A DNA stretch of 64,000 bases from Chlorella sorokiniana (lineage: Eukaryota > Chlorophyta > Trebouxiophyceae > Chlorellales > Chlorellaceae). Both the position numbers and the translations under genes were made by a program. The notes beneath the pieces were generated by a model that made no database searches, was not told where the DNA came from, and was given only the letters and a program-made list of their open reading frames with translations. How positions within the stretch are numbered: the first letter of the stretch is position 1; each line of letters begins with the position of its first letter. The stretch spans positions 1,922,001 to 1,986,000 of the forward strand of contig CP084620.1 of assembly GCA_025917655.1 (NCBI GenBank), written 5' to 3'. Positions 9,751 through 21,055 of the stretch are shown in pieces.

Positions 9751-12130
9751 TCACCGCGGCGGCGGCAGCGCCACGGGCGCCGGCGTCTGCGGCGTGGGCA
9801 GCGGCTGCACCTCCACGCCTTGCTGCGCCGCCGCCACGTTGATGGAGGGCTGCGGCCGGCCCAGGCCGCCGGCCCCCGCCTCGTCCTCCTCATCCAGCGT
9901 GAAGCGGGGCCCACTCAGGCGCCCCCGCAGCCCGCCCTCCTCGTCGTCGTGAGACATCACCCCCAGCTCGGTGGTGGGGCCCTCCAGGCCTGCGTGCAGC
10001 ACAGCACAAAACGCAGGCATCGCAGAGGAGAAGCACGCCGAGCAGCGCCACAGCAGGCCGCCTGCACGACCTCAGCAGGTCCGGGTGGCGCTGGCCGTGC
10101 CCGCACCCACCCGTTTCCATGCCCGCCGTCTCTTCATCGAACAGCAGGTAGGGCGAGGACTCGCGCAGGCGGAAGGTCCACAGAAGCGCAGCCAGGAAGA
10201 GCCAGAGCACGGCGTTCTGCGCCGCCAGTATGGTGCGGTCCACCACGGTGGGCACAAACAGGGGCAGGAAGAGGACCAGGATGGTCGAAAACACTGCAAC
10301 AACCAGGGAAGGGAGGGGGAAGGGAATCAGGACGGTGACTGGCAGCGTGCCACCTGCAGGCGCAGGCGCAGGTGAGCCAGGCAGGCACAGGGGCAGGGCC
10401 AGTCCAGGCAAGCAGCCCAGGCAAGCTGCGCGTAATGCAGGATCTGATCAGTTGTCGTTGCAGGCTCACAGTAAAAGCAGACACCGTAGAAGAAGCGGCG
10501 GATCTGCACAGCAGTCAGGGGGCAAATCGGAGTGAGGGTTCCTGCAAGGGCGCCGCATGAGTGCACCGCCCCACCACCAACAACACCGCCAGCACCCAAT
10601 GCGCTTTAGCCCCGTGTTGAAAAGCACACCCCAGCACCTAATGCACTTCTGTCTGGTGTTGATATGCACATCCCCCTGCCTTACAACCCACCAGGCGCAG
10701 CTTCTCACGATCGTCAACGCGGTCGGCAAAGGTCTTTGGGGCGTCCAGGTCAGCATCTGCACCAAGGGGGCAAGGGCAGGGCACTTGATAATTGAGGCGG
10801 GGTGCGATGCTGGGGTGGCACCATCATGTCCAGCAGGTTTGCACCCGCGCTTCGGTGCATGCTGGGCTGAGCCGCAGCCTGCCCTGCGCCTGCAGCGGCT
10901 CCAGAGCGTGCCGCCCCTGCCAGCTCACCCACGACGTCGACGTACGCGTGGCTCACGTTGCCCCCGCATCCTGCAGCAGGATCTCGTTGGCGTACGGGTG
11001 CGTGCTGCCCCCACGCCCTCGCCGTCGGCCGTCGCCGGCAGCGCACCCGGCGCTGCGGGCGGGGCGCCGGGTTGCGCGCCCGCCTGCGCCACGGCCGCCA
11101 CGTCTGTGTGCCCCCGCTCCAGGATGTCCTTCTCCTTCTGGATGGTGTCGAAGATGAAGAACCAGGCCAGCAGCATGGCCATGGTGTTGGCCATCAGGCA
11201 GATGAGGAAGACAAAGCCGGTGGCGGCGCCCGCCTGGGCCGCCGTGTCCTCGGGTATGTCGTCATAGTACGCGGCCTGCGGTGGAAGGCAAGAGGGCGGG
11301 CAGGGGCTGCGTGTTCGTGCATTGCGGGGGGTGCGACTCAACAATACAGGCGCGTCAACCTACAACACATGGAGTTCGGCACACGTTCCGAGCCCACAGA
11401 GCACAGGGGTGGGCGTCCCTGCGTGCCGCCCTGCCGGCGCCCACCTGGTCGGTGAAGGCGTCGAAGCCGCGCACCCAATACATGACGTAGTCCACGACCA
11501 GGGAGGTCACAAAGTAGACCAGGGGGATGGCCACCACCACCGGCTTGTGAGGGCCCAGCGCGGTGCGCGTGATGCTGCGGGGGGACGCCACAGCAGGCAC
11601 AGCGCGCGCTGGTTGGGAACGCGGGCGCAGCAGGCACAAGCGGGGGCGACGGTGCACCGGTGCAGTGCAGGTCCCTCCCCAGCGGCAGGAAGGCCTCCCC
11701 GCCGCTCACCAGAAGCCGGCTGCCACCAGCAGCAGGATGCCAAACCAGTAGGAGGCGGCGAGGTCGGCGAAGAAGATGTAGGCGCCGAGCGTGGCGCGGT
11801 TCACCTCCTGGCCGCGGCTCTGCGCCGCCAGCACCACCAGCACCACTTCCTGCAGCACAAACAGCGCAGCACAGCCCACCAACGCCCAGAACAGCTGGAA
11901 GCTGCAGGGGGACAGGGGGAGGGGGCAGCGGCGGGACGCAGCACTCTCGCTTGTGTTGACGGGCGCATCACGGCGGGCGGCCATGCCAGCGTGTGCAGAC
12001 GGTAGGGCCTACCCTCTGCTGCGCACGGCACGGTGCCGAATGCCGTCCAGCAGCGCCACCAGGAAAAGCAAGATCCAGAGCAGGGCGCGGGCGCCACATA
12101 CGCCATCGACAGGTACACGCGCGCCGCCAT
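9751..12130 (-). CDS. Seven-TM membrane protein, probably LU7TM/GOST family
   Basis: Eight or so exons encode a polytopic membrane protein with seven hydrophobic segments. In order they are LLWILLFLVALLDG (exon 1), FQLFWALVGCAALFVLQEVV, IFFADLAASYWFGILLLVAA, VVVAIPLVYFVTSLVVDYV, FVFLICLMANTMAMLLAWFF, IRRFFYGVCFY, and STILVLFLPLFVPTVVDRTI with LWLFLAALLW. The order of a WG/R-x-LG-like loop (SITRTALGPHKP), a long amphipathic stretch after TM5 (FDTIQKEKDILE), a KLRL-x-RRF motif and a C-terminal FRLRESSPYLLFDEE agrees with the lung-seven-transmembrane/GOST group, which act in Golgi-endosome traffic and signalling. The usual N-terminal luminal GOLD-like domain is absent, or lies in exons I did not find. 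The tail (10020-9751) is acidic and Pro/Gln-rich. A one-base gap in exon 1 splits the first TM. The family call is tentative; the membrane nature is not. Confidence 0.55.
10590..10675 (+). repeat. Imperfect tandem repeat in an intron of the seven-TM gene
   Basis: Two adjacent copies of about 43 bases both start CAGCACC(C/T)AATGC and contain GTGTTGA followed by GCACA. Roughly three quarters of positions agree. Confidence 0.65.
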
Positions 12131-12814
12131 GGCTGCCGCGCTGCCCTGCTAGCCTAGGGAATTTACGCCGGCCTATGGACACTTGCCGTGTGCAGTTGAG
12201 GGGCCCTGCTTGTGACTGCAAAACAGTATTCCTGGCAAGGGTGCAAAGCGGGCGCGGGAGACGGTCCCCGTAAGCACCTTGCGTGAAGCGGAGGTGTGCG
12301 GGGGGCGGGGTCACCCTTGCTGCAGTGTTGCAGAACTTTGGATGTGGCACTGCTGTGCCTCCTGGCGCACCGATTGGCACGGAGGGTTGCGTTTGTGCGA
12401 GCAGGGGTCGTTATCCCACCGAGGTGCTATCCTGTCCCTTGGATGCGGTGCCTGCAGTGCCCTTCAGCTGAGCAGTGGCGCGCCAGGACACAGAGCCTGG
12501 CCCCACCTAGGGTTAGGAGGCGTCGACAAGTGGTGCCCGGCTGGGCTGTTAAGCTTGGATCCCTCTGATCACTCGCGGGAGCCTATATTCAAGCCTGACG
12601 CGATTCTGCAGGGACGTCTAATCGGCGCCAGGTAGGACGCGGGCTCGGTTGAATATTGCAGTCCCCTCCCCAGCAAAAGAGGCTATCATTCCTTGTGAAT
12701 TGAAGCTTCAATTACTATCTCAACAGACAGACGGGCAGGCTTGCACTAGGTTTCAAGGTTCCTGCAAGTTGACCAGTGTCGAGCAGGGCATACGGGCAAC
12801 GGCAGCGGCGCACA
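12131..12814. other. Intergenic, divergent promoters of the seven-TM and LC8 genes
   Basis: About 680 bases with no conserved reading frame or RNA gene that I can see. The part from 12640 to 12760 is AT-richer and is the likely LC8 promoter side. Confidence 0.45.
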
Positions 12815-13400
12815 ATGGCAGATCCGGTTGTCGCAGATGCTCCAGAGTACAAGCGAGACATGGAGGCGTTCTACAGGTGCTGCCCAACTGTGCCCGCCTC
12901 CTGCTGCTGCACCGCCGTCTTGCCTTTGCCAGCTCTGTGCAGTGCACAGCCCTGTCACATTAGCTCTGAAGCACCCCGAGGCAACTGCAGGATGGCCAAA
13001 TACCCGCTTGTAGCTGCCAGTGACTGCGCCGCCGACATGAAGGCAGAGGCAGTGGATGTGTGCGTGTCGGCCTGCGAGCGGCACCAGGGCGACTTGGAGC
13101 GGTGCACCCAGGTCATCAAGGAGACCATGGACAAGCGCTTTGGGGGACCATGGCACGTGGTGGTCGGCAAGGCCTTTGCGTTTGACGTCACACACGAGGT
13201 GTGCTGTGGGAATGCTGAGCGCGGTGGCCGTGGGGCCGTGTCGCCATCTGCCAAGCTGCCTGCTGCCAAACTGGAACGGCTATGAGGAGCCAAGCCTCTT
13301 GCACTATGCAACGTGTGTCCCCCCTCCTTCCCTCCAGTGCAAGCATTTCCTCCATGTGTTTGTCGGTGGCACTACAGGAGTTTTGGCATGGAAGGTCTAA
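12815..13400 (+). CDS. Dynein light chain, LC8 type
   Basis: LC8 is a dimeric hub that binds dynein intermediate chains and many other partners. Three exons are clear: 12815-12876, 12991-13198 and 13338-13400, joined in phase. The product starts MADPVVADAPEYKRDMEAFY, continues MAKYPLVAASDCAADMKAEA, and carries the LC8 core: VIKETMDKRFGGPWHVVVGK, FAFDVTHE, then CKHFLHVFVG and TTGVLAWKV. The pattern K-x-(F/M)DK...WH-x-VVG-x-x-F-x-x-x-VTHE and the Phe-rich last strand are those of LC8. It is more diverged and Cys-richer than cytoplasmic LC8, so it may be one of the axonemal LC8-like paralogues. The 22-residue leader encoded by exon 1 is longer than usual. Confidence 0.88.
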
Positions 13401-13635
13401 GCAGCACACTGCCAGCTCAGCAAGCGCCCAGAGCTAGTGAAATGCAAGGCGAACGTGTGTGTCAAAAGATGTTTGACCAGCACTCGAGAAAGCTTCACAA
13501 CCAGCAAGTCCCAGGACGTTGTAGAATAACGCCATGATTTGGGAAGCGGAATAACTCAAAGTGATGGGCGGCCATCAACAAACGAGGCACCCTGGCCAGT
13601 GCTGGTCTGTACAGCAGTGGGAGAGCCACCAGGCG

Positions 13636-16600
13636 TCAGCTCCCACAGGTCAGGAGAAGGGCGGCTGCCAGCGCAGGCAGCGAGGTCGCGTAGCCACTGC
13701 GGGTTCGCTGGGAGCGCAAGGCCAGGCGACGGTCGCGGGGTAGGTCACATGCAGGCCTGCGACAGCGGGCAGAGTGCAGGCATTGAAGGCGGTCACACCA
13801 TGCACGGCCATTGAAGCCGCTGCAAGGCACGCAGAGCCATCGACGCACACACCCGAGTACAGCAGGCAGCAGAGGGCCCAGGGCCCGGCTGTGCAAATCA
13901 CGATGGCGTCGCCCAGCGCCTTTGCCCGCTGCATGTCGCTCGGTTCGCCGTCGCCGCTGCTGTCGAAGCCCAGGCGCTCAGCCAGCCATCCCACGATGGG
14001 GGCTCCGCAGGCAGCCACCGCGCCTGCATGGTGCGTGGGGTCCCAGCACGCCGCACCTGGCTGAGCGTCACCGCCCAGGGCGCACCCGCGCTGCGCATTG
14101 GCGACACAGCTGGCCGTTGCGTGATGATGGCCCCCACAAAAGCATGACGGCCGGCAGCCTCACCCTCAAAGGCCCTGTCGAATGAGTAGACCAGGGAGCG
14201 AAGCTGGGAGGGCACCACCTCTGCAAAGATGGGGCTGGTGCAGGCCGCGCCCGCCCAGCTGCATGGGGAAAGGGTGTCGCGCGCGCAGAATGGAGGCGGG
14301 CCACGGCTTGCAGAGCGGGGTGGCAGACGACTGCATGTCCTGAGCATCAGCCAACATTGAGGTTGACCTCACCTGATGATCAGGCCCCATACTGTGAAGG
14401 CAACCGCGTAGATTGCAACATCGCTTCCGCTGCTGCCCAAGGGCAGGGCCTGCAGCAGGGAGAGGGCGACTTCCACAGTGATTGACCAAAGCTGGCGGGC
14501 TTGCGCACACCACAACCCCAATTATACACATCTTGGCTGCACCCTCTGCGGCCCACCTTGAACATCGCCACAGAAAGCGGCACGCCAAGCCCCACAGACA
14601 GCTGCGCCACCGCCACGCGCCCGTGGCTGGGGTAGCGCGCCGCGGCCCAGTCGCCGATGAATCCCCCAGCTGCGGGACGGGGAAAGCGCAGGGGCAGCTC
14701 AAGCGTGGCCAGGGTTCAGCATTCTCCCGGCTGGAAGGCTGGTATTCCGGCTGTTGCTCGGGTGCCCGCTGGGCGCTGCCCACCTGCGCCCCAAAGGCTG
14801 TGCCGCCCAGGAACAGGGCCGCCACGAGCGAGGACTGGAAGTCGGAGAAGCCGAGCAGCTGGAGGTAGAGGGTGTTGAACACCTGGGAGTGCGAGAAGAC
14901 GGCACGCATTGATGCCGAGATGAATGAGAGCAATCAACAAGGGCACGGCAGGGAGGGCAGTGGCCACGCCCGGAAGGGCAGCAACACGGTACGTCCATGC
15001 AGCAAGGCATCGGCGGCAACGTTGCCGGGCCCACCAACGCATTCCAGGGAGTGGAGCCTGCAGAGGCCACCAGCACGTATCAGATCACGCCAAGGGGCAG
15101 CGCGGCATTCTAGGCAGTCCTCCACCCTAGTGCCCAAGCAAGGTGTGGAGCACGCGTGGCCAGCTGGCCATGCTGCGGCGGCTGCCGACCCGCCGCCGCC
15201 CTCACCCACGATGCCCTGGGTGACCACGATGACAAAGGAGGGCACCGCCAGCACCTGGCCCACGTCGGCCAGCATGGCGCGCGGCGTGGCCTCAGCGTGC
15301 AGGTCGGGGTCCTGACGGTACTGCGGGTCCTCCAGGCGGAAGCGCGGGTCCACGGCAAACAGCAGGTTGAGCAGGCCGATGAGCAGGCTCACGCATCCCA
15401 CTGCAGGGGGAGGGAGAGGGCGTTGCGTGATGGCCCAGGCAGAATTCAAAGGCGGCAGGGAAGCCCGGGCCAGGTGGGGGCAGGTAGTACTCAGAGGCTG
15501 GATGACTGGGCCACAGGCCGCCGTGTAGACACGCGCGGTGCAGGGAGGATGGTTTGCACACTTGCTGCCGCCCACCAATGATGAAGGCTGCCCGCCAGCC
15601 CTCGATGCCCAGCGGCCGTGTGTGGCCCATGTTGGTGGCAAACAGCGCTCCTAGCATCCCGCCGATGGCGCTTGTGAGGTACAGAGCGCCAAAGGCCTTG
15701 CCGCGGCTCAGAGCTGGGGCACCGCGCAGGGAGACAGGGGTACCAGCCAGATGAGGGCTCAAGCAGGGGTTGAGCTGCCCAGCCTGGGCCCTCGGGGTTG
15801 TGTGACAAGTGTGACAAGCTGCCCCACCTGAGAAGTAGTCTGCTATGAGTGACTGGGCGTTTGGAAGCAGCAGTCCCAGCCCCACACCATTGAAAGCCCA
15901 GAACGACATGCCCTGTTGGCGGGGTGATACAAGTTGGGCCTTGAAGCACAGGAACAGGGCTGCTGCACCGACTGTGCACCACACGCAGCGTAGGCGCCCG
16001 CAGAGTGCTGCGCAGCAGCGCACCCACCGTGGCAACGCTGCTGGTGAAGGCAAAGCCGCAGGCCATAAGGCCCCAGATGAAGCAGCCCGCCGCCATCACA
16101 TGCGCCCTGCTCCCACGCCACGGCAGCAGCACATCACGCCGGCGGTATCGGTGGCTTGGGCATGCCGGCCTGCCTGCGCACGCACCCCTCACCGCCCCAC
16201 CTGTTGAGGTAGTGGCCCAGCAGGCCGCCCACCGGGGCGCACACTGCCTGCACCAGGGCGCAGGCCAGGGTGATGAAGCCCAGCTGGCGAGGCGAGGCGT
16301 GGAAGGAGCGGCCCACGTACTGCAGGAAGGGCAGGGGCCACCTTGTTGAGGGCAGGCTGACTGTCAACTCAAAGGAAGGGCTCCATTGGCTGGCCTGGCT
16401 TGCAGTGTGCGCTGCTGCACCAGCATTGCAAACTCACTCCTTCCGCCCCTCCCCCAAGCAACCTTGTACAGCGCGGGCAGCGTCTGTTCGTTGCACCGCT
16501 CCAGCACCCCCGCCAGGTTGACCAGCACAGTGGTGCGGGCACGCTGGTCGTACCAGGTGCGGTAGCGGCCTGCCAGGGTAGGTGGTGCAGGTGCAGCACC

Positions 16601-16981
16601 AGGTGCAGCTGATTGATGAGTGGTGAGAAGTACAAGATTGGGAGTCCAGGGATGAAAGCTTGGCTGGAGCTTGTTCCAGGGCAGAGAAGCACCGGCTTGG
16701 GTCGCCTTGCTCTGCAGCACACCCACCGTACTTGTTGCGTAGTACACCCCCGCTCTTCTGGTTGTAATCGAAGGCAGATCTTGGCCATCCCCGCCAATGG
16801 CCGCATTGCGGAAGGGGCTGGGAAGCACCACCGACGTGGTGCGGGTGAGTGGCACCGCGCCAGCTGCGCCGCCGATCGTCGCGGCGGGGACGAGGGGCTC
16901 CCTCAATCCACCCTCCTGTAATCTTTGTTGCCCCTCCTCCTGTCGCTGGCGCTTGTTTTCGGGTGGCATGCTGAAGCCCAT
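13636..16981 (-). CDS. Major facilitator superfamily transporter, plant UNE2-like group
   Basis: A 12-helix secondary transporter whose substrate cannot be read from sequence. The start at 16981 gives MGFSMPPENKRQRQEEG, a charged cytosolic leader of about 80 residues; an upstream in-frame Met at 17155 is possible. Membrane blocks in order include TTVLVNLAGVLERCNEQTLP, LGFITLACALVQAVCAPVGG, GCFIWGLMACGFAFTSSV, FWAFNGVGLGLLLPNAQSL, GKAFGALYLTSAIGGMLGAL, WRAAFIIGG, VGCVSLLIGLLNLLFAVDPR, VFNTLYLQLLGFSDFQSSLV and a final half with AACGAPIVGWLAERLGF. The GKAFG...GGMLGALFATN block is typical of the plant MFS group containing UNE2. The C-terminus reads HVTYPRDRRLAL if one base is restored in the run at 13737-13740; as written the frame slips there. 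About ten introns. Confidence 0.8.
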
Positions 16982-17781
16982 GATGCGCGTCCCTACACTG
17001 CAAGTTAGTTCAAACCACGTCCAAGGTAGCCACAGAGCATAAGGTGCGGATGAAGGAGCGTGGTGCCCCCTTGGTTCCCAGCTTCCATCAAGCACACTCA
17101 GCGCCGCCGCCATCCTATCAACTCTTGACCACATCAGCTGGCTCATCCCCTCCAACTCTAGTTTCGATAAAGTTACAGCAGTGAGATGAGGAAAAATCAG
17201 ATTGATGTATCATGACACGCCATCATGCAAAGAGCATCAGAATCGAAGCCAGGAAGTCGTTGGTGGCTGGGCTGGAGGTGGCGGCGGACAGGGCGCAGGA
17301 GGGACGGGCGAGCGAGGCCAGCACAAGACAGTTTGAAGAGATTCGGGAAGAACGTGTGACAGGAGGGCAAGGCAGCCCGGCAGTGCAGCAGGGCAGGCCT
17401 GTGCGCGGGTGCATGGGCCGCAGATGGCAGCAAGGGCTCGGAGGGCGCGGCAGCAAGGAGAGCAGCGTGCCGAGGAACTGGCGAGGGTTCGATTCAAACT
17501 TGATCAATAGAGGGGATGGTGTAAGCTTGATGACGGGTGATGGGCGACACGGAGCAGCACGGCATGGCAACACTCACACCACGAACAGCTGAGGGAAAAT
17601 GGATGCTGCACAGTTGGATGCTTGCAGCACTGCCAATAACGGCAAGTTTGGAGAGGCGCGGCCCTGGATGGCCACTGCCTGCGGCTCCGACGCCTCTGGC
17701 TCTCTGACGCTCAGTCGCTCCCAAGGCTCGTTTGGTGACTCCGCTTGGAGGCGCACCCTGCCATGCTTTGTTCTTCAGGCC
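16982..17781. other. Intergenic, MFS leader and 3' flank of the CCCH gene
   Basis: About 800 bases between two minus-strand genes. It should hold the MFS promoter and the 3' UTR of the CCCH gene. No conserved frame or RNA gene is evident. Confidence 0.45.
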
Positions 17782-20623
17782 TCAGGCTGTGGCCACAACG
17801 TCCACGCTCTGCCGCGGGCTGCGGGGCAGCGCGCGGGGCACGCCGTCGCTGGCAGCTGAGCCAGCAGTGGCAGGGCCCTGCTGTGCACGCTGTTGCATGC
17901 CGAGCCCGGCAAGCTGCAGCTGATCCAGCCTGCTGCTCAGGCCGTGCACAGGGTCTTGGTCCTGGCGGCGGCTGAAAACCATGATGGGCTGGAGCGCCCG
18001 AGGCGACTCGCCCACCGAGGCCGGCAAGGCGTCGCCCTCGGAACCAGCGCTGGAACGCACCGCCGCCGGGCCGTGCGCTGCCGGCTGCGCTGCCGCTGCT
18101 GTCGCCGCAGCCCTGCTGCTGGTGCTGCTGCCGTTGCTCAGGCCGCGCTGTGGTGAGGTGCGATGCAGAGACGCGCCACCGCTCATCATCGGCAGCGGGA
18201 AGGGCATGGTCATGCCAGGGCGGCCCGAGAAGCCATGTGGCATCCCTGCAGGCACACCAAGCAGACGGGGTGAAGCTGGCTGGCATTGCATTGCTGAAGT
18301 TGGGCAGCGTTGGCAGGCCGGCGAGGCTGCCAAGCTCACCTGTGAAGGGGTGCGGCGCCAGGTAGAAAGCGTGGCCGGCAGGGCTGGCAGGCGAGGCGCC
18401 CAACGGCGTGCCGGGGCTGCTGCCAGTGCCCCCTTCAAGCCCAGCACAGAGCTCACTACCGGCGATGCGGTGGGCTGGTACTGCACAGCATACTGCACAG
18501 CGTACATCGTGGGCACGGCAGTGCCGCTGGCAGTGACGCCAGGTGGCAGCTCCGGGTGATGGAACTTGCAGGTATGGCCAAAGGCACACCTGCAGGAGGC
18601 AGCGGGAGGAGCGCAATTCAAAGTGCACCGGTGGTGGGTCCTGCATCACCGGACACTCAGCCCTTGAATGCGACCACCGTGTCCACGGCAACTTGCAGCT
18701 CGCCGTGGCCTGCATCGCTGCCCGACTGACATGCTTCGCCGCCTTCCCCCGCCTCAGCAACTCTGGGCCCCCCTCCTGCCACACCCTCCCGCCCCTCCCC
18801 GCCATACACACCACCCACCCATCCACCCACCCACCTGTAGTTCTTCATGAAGAAGGAGCACTCGGGCTCCCCAGGCCGTAGCGGCAGCCCCAGCGAGTTG
18901 AACTCCACGCGAGGGGCGCGGTCAAAGGGGTGGGCAAACTTGCAGCTGCGGGGCACGGGATGGTTGGTGTGTGAGGTGAGGGAGGGATGGGCGCAGGAAG
19001 CGCGGGAGTTCATGTCGGCTTGTCAAGCAAAGGCATGCACACATCGGGCGTGTGGAGGGTGCTGCTGGGGTAGGGCCAGCAGCACGTTGATCAGCAGGGG
19101 TAGGCCCATGACCCGCAGGCACAGCAGCTGCCCCACCCCTGTCGCCGCCCACCTGTCGCCATATGCGCAGGTGCCCGTCTTGAGGAAGAAAGCGCAGGGC
19201 TGGCGCTCACGAGAAACCCTGCCGCGCCTGCTGCCGCCGCTGCTGCCAGCGGAGGATGCCGCGCCGCGGCGCCTGCTGCCGCCCTCGCCAGCGCTGCTGC
19301 TGTCGCCAGACGCAACTGCTGGCGGCCCCTCCCCACCCTCCTCGCTGCCGCTGCCCTCCTCGCTGCTAAGAGCCTCGTTACCAGGCTGCACCGCCTGCTG
19401 CTGGACGCTGCTGCTGGCTGCCGACCGCCGTTCGCCATCGGCGGTGCTGTTTGCTGGGCACTTTGTAGCGGGCACCTCCTGGCTGCTGCCTGCCAGGGCA
19501 AGCTCTTGCTGGCTCTGCTGGCTGCGAGGGCTGGCCTGGCTGCGCGGGCTGGGCGCCGCCCCCGCTGCCGCCGCCACATCCGCCGCCGACTGCGAGAGCG
19601 GCACGCCGGCCCAGCCGGTGCTGCCCGCGCTGGCGCTGCTGCTGGACCCCGCCCGCGGCATGGGAGGCCGAGGCATGCCGCCGGAGAGCGTTGGCGTGAG
19701 CGGCGGGAGGCCATGGGCCCCGCCGCCGCAAAGTAGTAGGGCTGCATGGGGTAGCCCGCCATGCCCTGAGGCCCCAGCCCCACAGCTCCCACCTGCATGC
19801 CCTGCACCCCGCCGCTGCCGGCAGACTGCAGCGCGGGCTGCCGCTGCCCGCCGACCATGGCGGGGCGGTGCCAGGGCCGCCGGGGCCCATGGGCGGCTGC
19901 TGGTAGGCGCCCAGGCCTGCCGGGTAGTACAGCAGTTGCTGGCCTGGGAAGGGTCCAAACCCAAGGGGCACCATCCCCGCCATGTAGGCATGCTGCTGCA
20001 TGCCCTGCAAGTGTGCAGCGCAGGGTGCGTGGGGTGGGTCGGGCGGCCACGGCGCTGACACAGACCGGCGGCAACCAACGAAAGGCTACTATGCTGCTGT
20101 CCGGGCCAGCAGCAGCAGTGAAGGTCAGATGCAGCCTTGCGTCCAACCAAGGGGTGCCAGCGTACCTGATGGGTGGTCGCAGGGTTGTGCAGGGCCGCCG
20201 AGCGGGGCCCCTTGAGTTGCGAGCCGCCTCCGCCCACACGGCTGCGCCGCTGCTGCTGCCTCTGCTGCTGCTGCGTCAAACGGTAGGTGGGCGACTGGGA
20301 GGGGCCACCAGTGCTGCCAGGCAACTCTTCCGCAACCCCCTGACTAACCAGCCGATCCACAAGGCCGCCAATGACACGCCCAGAGATGCCCAGCGAACTG
20401 AGGGCGGGGTAGGAGGGACGCCGGGCGGTGGTAGGAGCAGACCAGTCAAGACGCATAGCGTGTCCGGCCGTCCCCTTGGGCGATCCACTTATTGATTCAA
20501 GTAATGGACGCTGTGCAACGCCCACAGCACCCACCTGGCAAGCTCCTCTACGCTCGCCGGTCGCGCCTCCAGGCGTTCCAGCAGGCCTAGCCTTGTGGCC
20601 TCCTCTACCGCCTTATCGTCCAT
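17782..20623 (-). CDS. CCCH zinc-finger protein with two fingers
   Basis: Probably an RNA-binding regulator. The start at 20623 gives MDDKAVEEATRLGLLERLEA and ARPASVEELAR; exon 2 continues LGISGRVIGGLVDRLVSQGV, a helical region that may form a small winged-helix or SAM-like fold. A long disordered stretch rich in Gln, Pro, Gly, Met and Ser follows (about 20280-19200). The two fingers are split by introns: CAFFLKTGTCAYGD joins SCKFAHP (C-x8-C-x5-C-x3-H), and CSFFMKNY joins RCAFGHTCKFHHPEL (same spacing). Between them lies GLPLRPGEPEC, the linker seen in plant ZFN-type CCCH proteins. The C-terminal 280 residues are low complexity, with PMYAVQY-like repeats (YAVQYAVQY) and Ser/Ala runs, ending at 17782. 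Several frame slips occur in the Gln/Pro-rich part. Confidence 0.82.
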
Positions 20624-21055
20624 TTCTCCTAATTACGCTCAACCACAAAGCCGCGCCTGCAAGGTCCGAGGCTTGCACCGCAGTGTAGGAGAGTTTGGCA
20701 GGGCAGGGGGCCACGCCTTTTGTTGGCTGCAGCGGGCTATTAATGCCGCAGGCAATTCTCACCGATCGCCTGCGTCTTTTTACTTTTGGTTCTGTGGCTG
20801 GGCAACAAAGCCTCCCACTCCGTAGAACAGAAGGGCACACCCCGATTCAGGCGCCCACAAGATGCCAACTTGCCTTCAGTGTGCGATTATGGATAGAAGG
20901 GATTTGTACAGGGCCACACTGCGGTTCCTCTTCTTTTTGCTTTTGAGGGGGCCAGCTTAGGTGGTGCCACCTGTCAGGCAGAAAAATGAAAGCCTTTGTT
21001 GGAAGTTTTCTGCACGGGCCCGGAGTATTGGTGAAACCAACATCAGAGTCCCAAG
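20624..21055. other. Intergenic, divergent promoters
   Basis: About 430 bases between the CCCH gene and the small basic-protein gene. It is markedly lower in GC than neighbouring exons. No clear motif was found. Confidence 0.45.

Noticed and set aside
17480-17515. GGTTCGATTC, like a tRNA T-loop
   Set aside because: The flanks do not form a T stem, and no D arm, anticodon arm or acceptor stem is in reach.
18847-20058. Long open plus-strand frame of 403 codons
   Set aside because: It lies opposite the Ser/Gly/Pro-rich exon of the CCCH gene and has no domain. High GC makes such antisense frames common.
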